A stretch of 64,000 nt of DNA from Brachybacterium halotolerans (GCF_016623465.1 NZ_JAEDAJ010000008.1:62001-126000), one strand, 5' to 3'. Positions 27,329 to 36,558 are shown, counted from the stretch's first letter. Made by a program: numbers and translations. Notes: generated by a model not told the origin, from the sequence alone.

Positions 27329-29545
27329 TCAGCGCACCGGGGCGGGCTCGTCGTCGGCCCGGTCCCCGCGCGCCGGATCCCCGTCGGCCGACGGGCCCTC
27401 AGGATCCTCCTCGACCGCCGGGAAGTCCTCGTGCCAGTCGGTGGTGACGGCCGAGGCGAGGGCCCCGTCGACCCCTCCCTGCGAGACGCGCAGGTACTCT
27501 AGGTGGGACTCGTAGAGGTCCAGGACATCGGTGATCAGGTGCTCCGAGGAGTAGCCGTACACGTCGTAGCCGCGCGAACCGGTCGCGGTGAAGACCTCGA
27601 GCCGGTAGTAGTCGTCGTCCTCGGGGGCGACGCGCACGGCGAAGGACGGCATGGGCTGGGCGACGGGGTGCACCTGGTAGACGAAGTCGTCGCATCCGGG
27701 CAGGCGCACGCGCAGCACGAGGCTGGGCACGGGATGGCCCTCGACGTCCTGCCGCTCGACGTCGACCTCAGCGCCGCCATCGCGCATCTCGGAGGCGACC
27801 TCCTGCAGGGCCGGGGCGACGGTGCGCTCGAGGTAGCGCAGGGTCGCGCCACGCTGCGGGTAGGACATGGAGCGGCGCAGTCGCGAGCGCCAGGAGTGCT
27901 CGGAGGCGCCGGGGCGGGCCACCAAGGTGGCCCGGAAGCTGTCGACCTGCTGGGTCTCGCTGCGCAGCGCGCGGTACAGGGAGATCATCACCAGGTACAG
28001 GACGATCGAGAAGGGCACGCCGATCACGAGCGTCGCCCCCTGCAGGGTGGTGATCCCCCCGACCAGCAGCATCGCGAGGGTGAGCACGCCGGTGAGGACC
28101 GCCCAGAACACGCGCAGCCAGGTGGCGCCGTCCTGCTTCGGGTCCTCGATCACGGAGGTGAAGTTCGCGAGGACGAGCGCGCCCGAGTCGGCCGAGGTCA
28201 CGTAGAACAGCAGGCCGGTGAGGGTCGCGAGGCCGATGAGCAGCGTCGCGCCCGGGTACTGGGCGAGCAGGTCGTAGAAGGCGCGCTCGGGTGTGGCCAT
28301 CGCGACCTGTCCGAAGGCGTCGTCCCCGCCGATCACGAGCTCGAGGGCGCTGTTGCCGAACACCGAGATGAACAGGGCGATGAACAGGAACGGCACCACC
28401 AGCACGCCCAGGACGAACTGGCGGAGCGAGCGGCCGCGGGAGATCCGCGCGAGGAACAGGCCCACGAACGGCGCCCAGGCGATCCACCAGGCCCAGAAGA
28501 ACAGGGTCCAGGTGCTCGACCAGGTGTCCGGCTGCTCCCACGCGAAGGTGTCCAGGAGCATGCCCGGGAAGCGCGAGAGGAAGTCGCCGACGTTCATCAC
28601 GAGGCCCTCGAGGATGCGGCGCGTGTTCCCGGTGGCGGCGATGTAGACGAGCAGCACGATCGCGAGGATGACGTTGAGCTCGGAGAGCCGGCGGATGCCC
28701 TTCTCGACGCCGCTCACGGTGGACACAGTCGCCATCAGCACGCTCAGCACGATGAGGCCGATCTGCGCGCCGACGCCCTCGGGTAGTCCGAAGAGCTGGT
28801 GCAGGCCGTAGTTCAGCTGCACCACGCCGATGCCCAGCGAGGTCGCGATCCCGAAGACGGTGCCCAGCACGGCGGCGATGTCGACCGTGTGGCCGGCCCA
28901 GCCGTCCATGCGCCGTCCGAACAGCGGCGAGAGCAGCGTGCGGATGCTCAGCGGCATGTTGCGCCGGTAGGCGAAGTAGGCGAAGGCCGCGCCCATCAGC
29001 GCGTACATCGCCCAGCCCACGGGCCCGTAGTGGAAGAGGGTCCAGACGATGGCCTGCCGGGCGGCCTCGAGGTTCTGCCCTCCGCCCGTGGGCGGCTCGT
29101 AGTACTGGGAGATCGGCTCGGAGACCGAGAAGAACATGAGGTCGATGCCGATGCCCGCGGCGAACAGCATCGCCGTCCAGGTGAACAGGTTGAACTGGGG
29201 CCGGGCGTGGTCGGGGCCGAGCTTGACGGCGCCGGTGCGGCCGAGGGCGAGGAAGAGCACGAAGGCGATGACGATGCCAGCGGTGACGATGTAGTACCAG
29301 CCCAGGTTCTGCGAGGTCCAGGTGACGATCGCTCCGATCACCACCCCCGCCTGGGCGGGGGCCAGGATCGCCCAGAGGGCGACCGCGCCGATCAGGGCGG
29401 CAGAGCCGATGAGGACGGGTGGGTTCGCACGAGGTCCGCGCGGAGCCCGCGGCGCCGGGCCGCTCGAATCGCTCGGCGGTGCGGCCGAAGGGGCCGTCCT
29501 CGGCGGTGCCGGGGTGGTCGGGGTGCGGTCGGTGCCTGCTGTCAT
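27329..29545 (-). CDS. BCCT-family choline/betaine transporter with long C-terminal domain
   Basis: Membrane transporter of 738 residues with about 12 helices (residues about 45-545). The tryptophan-rich segment WTLFFWAWWIAWAPFVGLFLARISRGRS is the BCCT signature region. A cytoplasmic C-terminal domain of about 190 residues resembles the regulatory tail of BetT-type choline transporters. GAGGAGCAG precedes the ATG at 29545; the frame extends further upstream without a ribosome site. First gene of the choline-to-betaine operon, so choline uptake is the likely role. Confidence 0.9.
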   Translation of the reverse strand: MTAGTDRTPTTPAPPRTAPSAAPPSDSSGPAPRAPRGPRANPPVLIGSAALIGAVALWAILAPAQAGVVIGAIVTWTSQNLGWYYIVTAGIVIAFVLFLALGRTGAVKLGPDHARPQFNLFTWTAMLFAAGIGIDLMFFSVSEPISQYYEPPTGGGQNLEAARQAIVWTLFHYGPVGWAMYALMGAAFAYFAYRRNMPLSIRTLLSPLFGRRMDGWAGHTVDIAAVLGTVFGIATSLGIGVVQLNYGLHQLFGLPEGVGAQIGLIVLSVLMATVSTVSGVEKGIRRLSELNVILAIVLLVYIAATGNTRRILEGLVMNVGDFLSRFPGMLLDTFAWEQPDTWSSTWTLFFWAWWIAWAPFVGLFLARISRGRSLRQFVLGVLVVPFLFIALFISVFGNSALELVIGGDDAFGQVAMATPERAFYDLLAQYPGATLLIGLATLTGLLFYVTSADSGALVLANFTSVIEDPKQDGATWLRVFWAVLTGVLTLAMLLVGGITTLQGATLVIGVPFSIVLYLVMISLYRALRSETQQVDSFRATLVARPGASEHSWRSRLRRSMSYPQRGATLRYLERTVAPALQEVASEMRDGGAEVDVERQDVEGHPVPSLVLRVRLPGCDDFVYQVHPVAQPMPSFAVRVAPEDDDYYRLEVFTATGSRGYDVYGYSSEHLITDVLDLYESHLEYLRVSQGGVDGALASAVTTDWHEDFPAVEEDPEGPSADGDPARGDRADDEPAPVR

Positions 29546-29819
29546 CTGCTCCTCGTCCTGCTGCGGGCGGTCGCGGATCCCGGCACCGGGACGCAGAGCA
29601 CCCGGGCACGCCATCGATCCTCCAGCACCATAGACGAGGCCCGCAGCGGGGCCAGCGACCGCGCGGTGCAGGTGGACAGCGTGCGGCAGCACGTGGTACA
29701 TACCCCGCGCCACCAGCGCGGAACCACACGCTCCCAGGGGTGCGGGGTCGCTGGGAGGTCAGGCGGGGATACTCGGAGACGACCCCTCGGATCGGGAGGC
29801 ACCTCACAGCGCGTGTCCG

Positions 29820-29831
29820 TACCATGGCCCG
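29820..29831 (+). promoter_or_regulatory. Leaderless -10 box for the GH13 gene
   Basis: TACCAT at 29820-29825 is followed by six bases and the ATG, with no ribosome site. Confidence 0.45.
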
Positions 29832-31394
29832 ATGGAGACCTCATCCGCCCCTGAGGCCCTGCCCCCGTTCGCCTCCGACACCCGCGCCGCGGCAGCCGCT
29901 GACCCCGCTGCGGGTGCCGGTGCCAGTGCCAGTGCCGCACCGTGGTGGCAGCACGCGATCTGCTGGCAGGTCTACCCCCTGGGATTCTGCGGCGCCCCGC
30001 TGCACCGCGAGGACCTGGGTGCCGAGACCTACGGCGAGCGCCAGGGCGACAACGTGGTCCATCGGCTGGACCGCATCGTCGGCTGGCTCGACCACCTGCT
30101 CGCGCTCGGCGCGGACGTGCTGATCCTGAACCCGATCTTCGACTCCGTCTCCCACGGCTACGACACCCTCGACCACCTGCGCGTGGACCCCCGGCTGGGC
30201 GACGAGGCGGACCTCGACGCGCTCATCGGGGCATGCCGCGAGCGCGGCATCTCGCTCGTGCTCGACGGCGTCTTCAACCACGTCTCGCACCTGCATCCGC
30301 TGGTGCGACGGGCGCTGGCCGACGGCCCCGACTCCCCCGCCGGCGCGTGCATCCGCTGGTCCGGCGCCCATCCGTACGGCTTCGAGGGCAACGAGGACCT
30401 CGTCGAGCTGAAACTCGCCGAGCCCGCGGTCCAGGAGCGGATCGCCCAGGTGATGAACCTGTGGCTCGACCGCGGGATCGACGGCTGGCGGCTGGACGCG
30501 ATGTACGCGGCGGGCCCCGAGGCCTGGGCGCCGATCCTGGACATGGTGCGGGCAGAGCACCCGGAGGCGTGGATCCTCGGCGAGGTCATCCACGGCGACT
30601 ACCGCGCCTTCGCCGAGGCCTCCGGCGCGGACTCGATCACCCAGTACGAGCTGTGGAAGGCGATCTGGTCCTCGATCCGCGAGACGAACCTCTTCGAGCT
30701 CGCCCACGCGATCGGCCGGCACGAGGCCTTCGTGCACGGCGGAGAAGACGACGGCGAGGGTGCCCCCTTCCTGCCGCTGACCTTCCTGGGCAACCATGAC
30801 ACCACGCGCATCGCCTCGCAGCTCGAGGACGGGCGTGACCTCGCGGTCGCGTTCGCCCTGCTCGCACTGCTGCCGGGCATCCCCGCCATCTATGCGGGCG
30901 ACGAGATGGGCGCCGTCGGCACCAAGGAGGAGCGCGCGGGCGGGGATGACGCCGTGCGTCCCCTGTTCCCCGCCTCGCCCGACGCCCTGCGCTCGGGCAT
31001 CGGACCCGACGGCACCTGGCACGGCGAGATCCCCGTCGGCACCTCCCCCTCGCTCGCGCTGCTCGCCCGCCCCGCCGCGCCGCGCCTCTTCGAGGTGCAT
31101 CAGCGCCTGCTCGGCCTGCGCCGCCGCGAGGGATGGCTCGCGACCGCCCGGATCCGCGTGGACGAGGACTCGCTGACCAACGCGTCCGTGCGCATCGTGC
31201 TCGAGCCCGACGGCCTCGCCCCGTCCGATACCCCGCGCGGCCTCGCCCTCTGGCTCAACCTCGGCGACGAGCCCCTCGACCTGCCGAACGACGCGGAGGT
31301 CCTCACGCAGGTCTCGGGCGCCGACATGCTCGATGCCGTCGGCCCCGCCGCTCCCGGCACCGTGCCCGCCCACGGAGCCGCCGCGGTGCGGTGA
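29832..31394 (+). CDS. Glycoside hydrolase family 13 (alpha-amylase family) enzyme
   Basis: Cytoplasmic alpha-glucan enzyme, 520 residues, no signal peptide. The (beta/alpha)8 barrel begins after an Ala-rich N-terminus at about residue 38. Conserved regions are GVFNHVS, GWRLDAMY with nucleophile Asp222, ILGEVIHG with acid/base Glu251 and FLGNHDTTR with Asp323. The fold most resembles maltodextrin glucosidase or neopullulanase-like proteins, though the exact substrate is open. It stands alone, divergent from the BCCT operon. Confidence 0.87.
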   Translation: METSSAPEALPPFASDTRAAAAADPAAGAGASASAAPWWQHAICWQVYPLGFCGAPLHREDLGAETYGERQGDNVVHRLDRIVGWLDHLLALGADVLILNPIFDSVSHGYDTLDHLRVDPRLGDEADLDALIGACRERGISLVLDGVFNHVSHLHPLVRRALADGPDSPAGACIRWSGAHPYGFEGNEDLVELKLAEPAVQERIAQVMNLWLDRGIDGWRLDAMYAAGPEAWAPILDMVRAEHPEAWILGEVIHGDYRAFAEASGADSITQYELWKAIWSSIRETNLFELAHAIGRHEAFVHGGEDDGEGAPFLPLTFLGNHDTTRIASQLEDGRDLAVAFALLALLPGIPAIYAGDEMGAVGTKEERAGGDDAVRPLFPASPDALRSGIGPDGTWHGEIPVGTSPSLALLARPAAPRLFEVHQRLLGLRRREGWLATARIRVDEDSLTNASVRIVLEPDGLAPSDTPRGLALWLNLGDEPLDLPNDAEVLTQVSGADMLDAVGPAAPGTVPAHGAAAVR

Positions 31395-31469
31395 GCGATG
31401 CGGTGCAGTGCGGTGACGGCCCGACCCCGCCGCCTCACACACCCCCTGCACCTGTCCAGCGTCGCGTCA

Positions 31470-31482
31470 TAGGCTCGGCCCC
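31470..31482 (+). promoter_or_regulatory. Leaderless -10 box for the small membrane gene
   Basis: TAGGCT at 31470-31475 is followed by seven bases and the ATG at 31483, without a ribosome site. Confidence 0.5.
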
Positions 31483-31821
31483 ATGAGCACCTCCACCGCG
31501 CTGAAGCCCGCCGAGTCCGTCCGCACCGCCCCCGTCGTCGCCACAGGTCTGCTGGGCGGCTGGATCACCGCGCGGGAGACGGGCATCCGCCCGCTCGGCG
31601 GCGTCGTCCTCGCCGCCGCAGGCGTCTATGCGGGCCGCACCTGGCTCGCCAAGCGCGGCGCCGGCACCACCGCGGCGCTGAGCGCGCTGTACGTGCTGGG
31701 CTTCGGGCTCTCCCACCCGCTCGCGAAGAAGATCGGCCCCTGGCCGTCCGTGCTGGCCGTCGCCGGCGCGAGCGCGGGCGCCGCGGCGCTGCTCTCGGAC
31801 GCGAAGCCCGCGCGGGACTGA
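31483..31821 (+). CDS. Small conserved-type membrane protein of unknown function
   Basis: A 112-residue protein. Hydrophobic segments near residues 16-32, 38-52, 60-75 and 84-102 suggest three or four short membrane helices rich in Gly and Ala. No motif is recognised and no function is proposed. It has its own leaderless-type promoter and stands alone before a 341-base gap. Confidence 0.72.
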   Translation: MSTSTALKPAESVRTAPVVATGLLGGWITARETGIRPLGGVVLAAAGVYAGRTWLAKRGAGTTAALSALYVLGFGLSHPLAKKIGPWPSVLAVAGASAGAAALLSDAKPARD

Positions 31822-31910
31822 ACCGCGCCGAGCGGCCGCAGCGACCGCACAGGACCGAGGGACCACCCGCGACGCCGCGCCGTCGTCCGGCCCGACTCGA
31901 CGTCCCGCTC

Positions 31911-31949
31911 CGATCACGCCTCGGAATCCTCTGGATTCCCACGTGATCG
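31911..31949. promoter_or_regulatory. Two-part palindrome, probable operator of the ABC exporter
   Basis: CGATCACG (31911-31918) pairs with CGTGATCG (31942-31949), and nested inside GGAATCC (31923-31929) pairs with GGATTCC (31933-31939). It covers the -35 position of the promoter whose -10 is TAGGCT at 31955-31960. The binding protein is unknown; no regulator gene is adjacent. Confidence 0.6.
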
Positions 31950-31954
31950 TTGAC

Positions 31955-31960
31955 TAGGCT
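31955..31960 (+). promoter_or_regulatory. -10 box of the ABC exporter operon
   Basis: TAGGCT just downstream of the palindrome. Transcription from here would give a leader of about 195 bases. Confidence 0.45.
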
Positions 31961-31963
31961 AAA

Positions 31964-32015
31964 GGGCCGGTCCGCACGAGGCTCCCGATGCCCCCGGAGC
32001 CCGCCGGACCGGCCC
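31964..32015 (+). ncRNA. Structured 5' leader hairpin of the ABC exporter mRNA
   Basis: GGGCCGGTCCG (31964-31974) pairs perfectly with CGGACCGGCCC (32005-32015), and inside it GGCTCC pairs with GGAGCC. It forms at the very 5' end of the expected transcript. It could be an attenuator, an RNA-protecting stem or an unclassified riboregulator; I do not recognise a known riboswitch. Confidence 0.5.
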
Positions 32016-32162
32016 GCCCCGCATCCCGCCCCTTCTCAGCCTCAGCCCGGTGCCCCGACCCGTCGGAGCATCCGGGCTGGACCGTCCTCCCCGCCCGCTC
32101 CGCCTCCTCAGCCCGCGCCGCACTCCCCCGCCCATCACCGCACAGCGAGGTGCCGCCTCTTC

Positions 32163-34004
32163 ATGATCGCGTCCATGGGCCGTCTCTGGCAGACGGTCCG
32201 CCCCATCCGCTTCCGCCTCTTCCTCGGACTCCTCAGTGCGCTCGTCGCCTCCACGAGCGCCCTGCTCATCCCGCAGGCCCTCGAATGGATCATCAACCGC
32301 CTGGACGCCGATCCGACCGCCGCCGCGGTGTGGACCGGCGGCGCGCTGGTGATGGGCATCGGGCTCCTCGAGGCCTCCCTCATCTGGCTGCGACGCATGT
32401 TCGCCGTCTCGCCCTCGACCACGGTCGAGAAGGAGATGCGCGTCAGCTTCTACCGCAAGGTCATCCACCTGCCCGTCGCCTTCCACGACGCCTGGGGGTC
32501 CGGCCAGCTGCTCTCGCGCATGATGAGCGACATCAGCCTGATCCGCCGCTGGGTCGCCTTCGGCATGATCATGATCGTCACCGACGTGGTCACGATCATC
32601 GTCGGCATGGTGCTGCTGTTCCGCTCGAGCTCGCTGCTCGCGCTGATCTTCGTCTGCGCGGCGGTGCCGGTGTGCATCCTGGCCTTCCGCTTCAACCAGC
32701 GCTTCGCCTACCTCTCGCGCCTCTCGCAGGACCAGAACGGCGACCTCGCCACCACCATCGAGCAGTCCGTGCAGGGCATCCGCGTGCTCAAGGCCTTCGG
32801 CCGCGGCCCGACGGCCCTCGAGGGCTTCACCGCGCAGGCCGACGAGCTGCGCCGCACCGAGGTGAAGATGGCGACGGCCATGGCCACCTTCAACATGTTC
32901 ATGTTCATGCTCCCCGAGCTCGCCCTCGGCCTCGCGCTGCTGCTGGGGCTGTACGAGACGGCGCACGGGAACATGACCGTGGGGCAGATGGCCTCCTACT
33001 TCGCGACCGCGACGATGGTGATCGGCCCGGTGCGGATGCTCGGCAACCACCTGGGCCAGGCGATCAACACGAACACGGCGCTCGACCGCCACTTCGAGGT
33101 CATGGACCTGTCCAACGACATCACCTCGCCCGAGAGCGCGGACGAGCCCGCCCCCGCCGGCTCGCGCGGCGACGTGCGCCTGACCGGCGTCCACTTCCGC
33201 TACGCCGACGCCCCCTCGCGCATCCCCGACGTCATCGACGGCGCCGACCTGCACATCCGCCCCGGGGAGACCATGGCGCTGGTGGGCGTCACCGGCAGCG
33301 GCAAGTCCACGCTGCTGCAGCTGATCCCCCGCCTCTACGACGTCACCGCCGGCCGCATCACCATCGACGGCGTCGACGTGCGCGACATGGACCTCGTGGA
33401 CCTGCGCTCGCTGACGGCGGTCGCCTTCGAGGACGCCACCCTGTTCTCCGACACCGTGCGCGGCAACGTCATGCTCGGGGCCGACGAGACGCTCACCCCC
33501 GAGCAGTCCGAGGAGCTGCTGCACCTCGCGCTGCGCACGGCCGACGCGGGCTTCGCCCTCGATCTGCCCGACGGCCTGGACACCCGCATCGGCGAGGAGG
33601 GCATGAGCCTCTCCGGCGGCCAGCGCCAGCGCCTGGCGCTCGCCCGCGCGATCGCGGCGCGGCCCTCGGTGCTGCTGCTCGACGACCCGCTGTCGGCCCT
33701 GGACACGAAGACCGAGGAGCGGGTGACCGACCGTCTGCGCGAGGTGCTCGAGGGCACCACCACGCTGATCGTCGCCCACCGCACCTCGACGGTGGCCCTC
33801 GCCGATCGCGTCGCGCTCATCGACCACGGGGAGATCGTCGCGGTGGGCACCCACACCGACCTCATGCGCAGCTCCGCCCGCTACCGGTACGTGATCGCCA
33901 ACCAGGAGGAGGAGGCCCGCAGCAACCAGGACATCGAGACCCTCACCGGGGAGCTCGATCTGCGGGAAGTCCAGGAGACCGCAGGGAAGGAGGGCGAGCG
34001 ATGA
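32163..34004 (+). CDS. ABC exporter half, degenerate-site subunit
   Basis: Type IV ABC exporter half-transporter, 613 residues: six membrane helices (about 18-300) then an ATPase domain (about 340-580). Walker A is VGVTGSGKST and the signature LSGGQ is canonical, but Walker B reads LLLDDPLSAL, with Asp in place of the catalytic Glu. This is the pattern of the non-hydrolysing site in heterodimeric exporters. It overlaps the next gene by ATGA. It probably exports drugs or lipids; the substrate is unknown. The start was trimmed from a frame beginning at 31950. Confidence 0.92.
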   Translation: MIASMGRLWQTVRPIRFRLFLGLLSALVASTSALLIPQALEWIINRLDADPTAAAVWTGGALVMGIGLLEASLIWLRRMFAVSPSTTVEKEMRVSFYRKVIHLPVAFHDAWGSGQLLSRMMSDISLIRRWVAFGMIMIVTDVVTIIVGMVLLFRSSSLLALIFVCAAVPVCILAFRFNQRFAYLSRLSQDQNGDLATTIEQSVQGIRVLKAFGRGPTALEGFTAQADELRRTEVKMATAMATFNMFMFMLPELALGLALLLGLYETAHGNMTVGQMASYFATATMVIGPVRMLGNHLGQAINTNTALDRHFEVMDLSNDITSPESADEPAPAGSRGDVRLTGVHFRYADAPSRIPDVIDGADLHIRPGETMALVGVTGSGKSTLLQLIPRLYDVTAGRITIDGVDVRDMDLVDLRSLTAVAFEDATLFSDTVRGNVMLGADETLTPEQSEELLHLALRTADAGFALDLPDGLDTRIGEEGMSLSGGQRQRLALARAIAARPSVLLLDDPLSALDTKTEERVTDRLREVLEGTTTLIVAHRTSTVALADRVALIDHGEIVAVGTHTDLMRSSARYRYVIANQEEEARSNQDIETLTGELDLREVQETAGKEGER

Positions 34005-35809
34005 GCGCCCCCGCACGTGAGGAGGACGAGGAGCAGCGCGTCCTCTCCCCCGAGGAGAACAGGCAGGCCCGGTCCCGCTCGCTGACCCTGCTGCGCGAGC
34101 TGCTGCACCCCGTGCGCGGCCAGTTCGCCGCCATGAGCGTGATGGTCGTGATCGCCCAGCTCGCGGTCGTCGCGGGCCCCGCGATCATCGCCTGGGGCAT
34201 CGACAACGCCCTCACGCCGATGGTCGAGGGCAACCCCGCGCCCGCGCTCGGCGCCGCCGCCCTGCACCTGAGCTGCGCGATCGTCGGCGGCGTGCTGACC
34301 TTCGGGTACGTCCGCCAGGGCACCGTGGTCGGCGAGCGGATGCTGCTGAGCCTGCGCCGGAAGGTCTTCCGCTTCACCCAGAAGCAGGACCTCGAGTTCC
34401 ACGAGCGCTACACCTCCGGCCGCATGGTCTCCCGCCAGACCTCCGACATGGAGGCCCTGCGGGAGCTCGTCGACTCCGGCGTCGACATCCTCGTCGGCTC
34501 CACCCTCTCGATGGTGTTCACGGTGATCCTCATCGTCACCATGGACTGGGTGACCGGCGTGGTCATGCTGCTGATGCTGATCCCCGGCGTCATGCTCACC
34601 AGCTGGTTCCAGAAGCGCTCGCGCGAGCAGTACCGGCAGATCCGCACCCATTCCGCGCGGCTCATCGTCCACTTCGTGGAGACCATGGGCGGCATCCGCG
34701 CCGTCCAGGCCTTCCGCAAGGAGCCGGCCGACGAGAAGCGCTTCGACGACCTCGCCCAGGACTATCGGGACGCCTCGCTGGCCTCGACGATGACCTTCGG
34801 CATCTACCAGCCGGCCCTGCGCATCCTCGCCAACGCGACGATCGCGGTGGTGCTGCTCGTGGGCGGCTTCCGCGTGCTCGGCGGCCACCTCGAGGTGGGG
34901 TCGCTGGTGGCGCTCGCGCTGTACTCGCGGCGCTTCTTCCAGCCCATCGACCAGCTCGCGAGCTTCTACAACACGCTGCAGAGCGGGCTGTCGGCCCTCG
35001 AGAAGATCGCGACGCTGCTCGCGGAGTCGCCGAGCGTCAAGGAGTCCGAGCACCCCACGCCGATGCCGGCCTCCACCGGGCGCGTCGACTTCGAGGACGT
35101 CTCCTTCCGCTACACGGCCGACGGCCCCCTCGTCCTGAAGCCCCTGGACCTCCACATCCCTCCGGGGCAGACGATCGCCCTGGTGGGGCAGACGGGCGCG
35201 GGCAAGTCGACGGTCGCGAAGCTCATCAGCCGCTTCTACGACGCGACCGAGGGCGAGGTGCTGCTGGACGGCGTGGATCTGCGGGACATCTCCATGGAGG
35301 ACCTGACGCGCAACATCGTCATGGTCACCCAGGAGGCCTACCTGTTCTCCGGGACGGTCGCGGACAACATCGAGCTGGGCATGCCCGGTGCCCCGCGCGA
35401 GGACATCGAGCGGGCGGCCCGCGCCATCGGCGCGGACGACTTCATCGAGAACCTCCCCGACGGCTACGACACCGACGTGAACAAGCGCGGCGGCCGCGTC
35501 TCCGCCGGTCAGCGGCAGCTGATCTCCTTCGCCCGCGCCTTCCTCGCCGATCCGCGCGTGCTGATCCTCGACGAGGCCACGAGCTCGCTGGACATCCCCA
35601 GCGAGCGCATGGTCCAGGAGGGGCTGACCAAGCTGCTCGGCGAGCGGACGGCGCTGATCATCGCCCACCGCCTCTCGACGGTGATGATCGCCGACCGGGT
35701 GCTCGTGGTCCACGGAGGCGAGGTCGTCGAGGACGGCTCCCCCGCCGAGCTGGTCGCCGCCGGCGGCCGCTTCGCCGCGCTCTACCGGGCCTGGCAGGAG
35801 TCCCTCTGA
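34001..35809 (+). CDS. ABC exporter half, catalytic-site subunit
   Basis: Partner half-transporter, 602 residues, same architecture. Walker A VGQTGAGKST and Walker B LILDEATSSLD with catalytic Glu are intact, whereas the signature is the altered VSAGQ instead of LSGGQ. Combined with the partner, one ATP site is complete (this Walker A/B with the partner's LSGGQ) and the other is degenerate, as in TM287/288- and BmrCD-like exporters. The operon ends in a strong hairpin at 35811. Confidence 0.92.
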   Translation: MSAPAREEDEEQRVLSPEENRQARSRSLTLLRELLHPVRGQFAAMSVMVVIAQLAVVAGPAIIAWGIDNALTPMVEGNPAPALGAAALHLSCAIVGGVLTFGYVRQGTVVGERMLLSLRRKVFRFTQKQDLEFHERYTSGRMVSRQTSDMEALRELVDSGVDILVGSTLSMVFTVILIVTMDWVTGVVMLLMLIPGVMLTSWFQKRSREQYRQIRTHSARLIVHFVETMGGIRAVQAFRKEPADEKRFDDLAQDYRDASLASTMTFGIYQPALRILANATIAVVLLVGGFRVLGGHLEVGSLVALALYSRRFFQPIDQLASFYNTLQSGLSALEKIATLLAESPSVKESEHPTPMPASTGRVDFEDVSFRYTADGPLVLKPLDLHIPPGQTIALVGQTGAGKSTVAKLISRFYDATEGEVLLDGVDLRDISMEDLTRNIVMVTQEAYLFSGTVADNIELGMPGAPREDIERAARAIGADDFIENLPDGYDTDVNKRGGRVSAGQRQLISFARAFLADPRVLILDEATSSLDIPSERMVQEGLTKLLGERTALIIAHRLSTVMIADRVLVVHGGEVVEDGSPAELVAAGGRFAALYRAWQESL

Positions 35810-35810
35810 C

Positions 35811-35857
35811 GGCACCCCTGGGCGATGTCGCGCAGACGACATCGCTCAGGGGGTGCC
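35811..35857 (+). terminator. Hairpin terminator after the ABC exporter operon
   Basis: GGCACCCC-TGGGCGATGTCG and its near-complement separated by six bases form a stem of about 20 pairs with one bulge and one wobble. It starts one base after the stop codon and lacks a U-tract. Confidence 0.7.
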
Positions 35858-35875
35858 GGCCTCCGTTCCGGGTGC

Positions 35876-35881
35876 TATCTT
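35876..35881 (+). promoter_or_regulatory. -10 box upstream of the lamin-tail protein gene
   Basis: TATCTT, 76 bases before the ATG. No convincing -35 box was found. Confidence 0.35.
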
Positions 35882-35957
35882 CCGACATATCCCCGTCGGA
35901 CCGGGTCCCCGCAGGACGATGACGCCCCGCGGCCCCTCAGATCCTCCAGAGGTCACC

Positions 35958-36491
35958 ATGCATCTGCCCCTCCTCCAGCGCGCCCGATTCCAGGACGTCC
36001 GCGTCCGGCCCCTGCTCGCCCTCATGCTGCTGCTCGCGCTCGTCGCGGGCCCGATCGCGGTCGCCCCGTCGGCCGATGCGGCGACGAAGAAGCCGCTGGA
36101 CATCGTGAAGATCGTCTACGACCCCTCGGGCCGCGACACCTGGAAGAACGGCCACCTGAACAAGGAGTACATCGTCCTCAAGAACACGGGGAAGAAGACC
36201 CTCTCGCTGACCGGGTACACGCTGCGCGACAACGGCCCGCAGCGCTTCCGCTTCCCCAAGGGCACCAAGATCAAGCCCGGCAAGACCCTCACGATCCGCT
36301 CGGGCAAGGGGAAGAACACCTCCTCCACCCTGTACTGGGGCACCAAGAGCTACATCTGGAACAACACCCACGACACCGCCCGGACGTACAACTCCAAGGG
36401 CAAGAAGCTCGAGTCCTGCTCGTACAAGAAGCTCACCAAGAAGGCGACGAAGAAGTACGTGCGCACCACCGCGACGACCGCCTACTGCTGA
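35958..36491 (+). CDS. Secreted lamin-tail domain protein
   Basis: A 177-residue exported protein. Residues about 15-42 form a Sec-type signal (LLALMLLLALVAGPIAVAPS), with cleavage expected near ADAA. The mature part is a single lamin tail (LTD) domain: KEYIVLKNTGKKTLSLTGYT, then LRDNG and FRFPKGTKIKPGKTLTIRSG. It is very rich in lysine and ends in a cysteine, with a second cysteine near residue 158, allowing a disulfide. LTD domains are adhesion or nuclease-associated modules; alone, its role may be extracellular binding to polyanions. AGAGG precedes the ATG. Confidence 0.85.
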   Translation: MHLPLLQRARFQDVRVRPLLALMLLLALVAGPIAVAPSADAATKKPLDIVKIVYDPSGRDTWKNGHLNKEYIVLKNTGKKTLSLTGYTLRDNGPQRFRFPKGTKIKPGKTLTIRSGKGKNTSSTLYWGTKSYIWNNTHDTARTYNSKGKKLESCSYKKLTKKATKKYVRTTATTAYC

Positions 36492-36558
36492 CGCCGCCGG
36501 GTCGTCCTGCGGCACCTGCACGTCCAGCCGGCGAGCAGGTGCCGCACGGGCCGGGCGA

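Larger units (their letters stand above)
31822..32162. other. 341-base intergenic region: palindrome, promoter and structured leader
   Basis: No gene is supported here. The first 90 bases show nothing. Bases 31911-31949 are a palindrome, 31955-31960 a -10 box, 31964-32015 a strong hairpin at the start of the presumed transcript. The remaining C-rich stretch to 32162 lacks G-rich pairing partners and ends in GCGAGGTG, a weak ribosome site. Confidence 0.6.

Noticed and set aside
31988-34000. A very long open frame continuing into the second ABC subunit
   Set aside because: In this part it is a frame shadow of the first ABC subunit; composition is Arg/Pro/Ala-rich and shows no domain. Only the part from 34001 is real.
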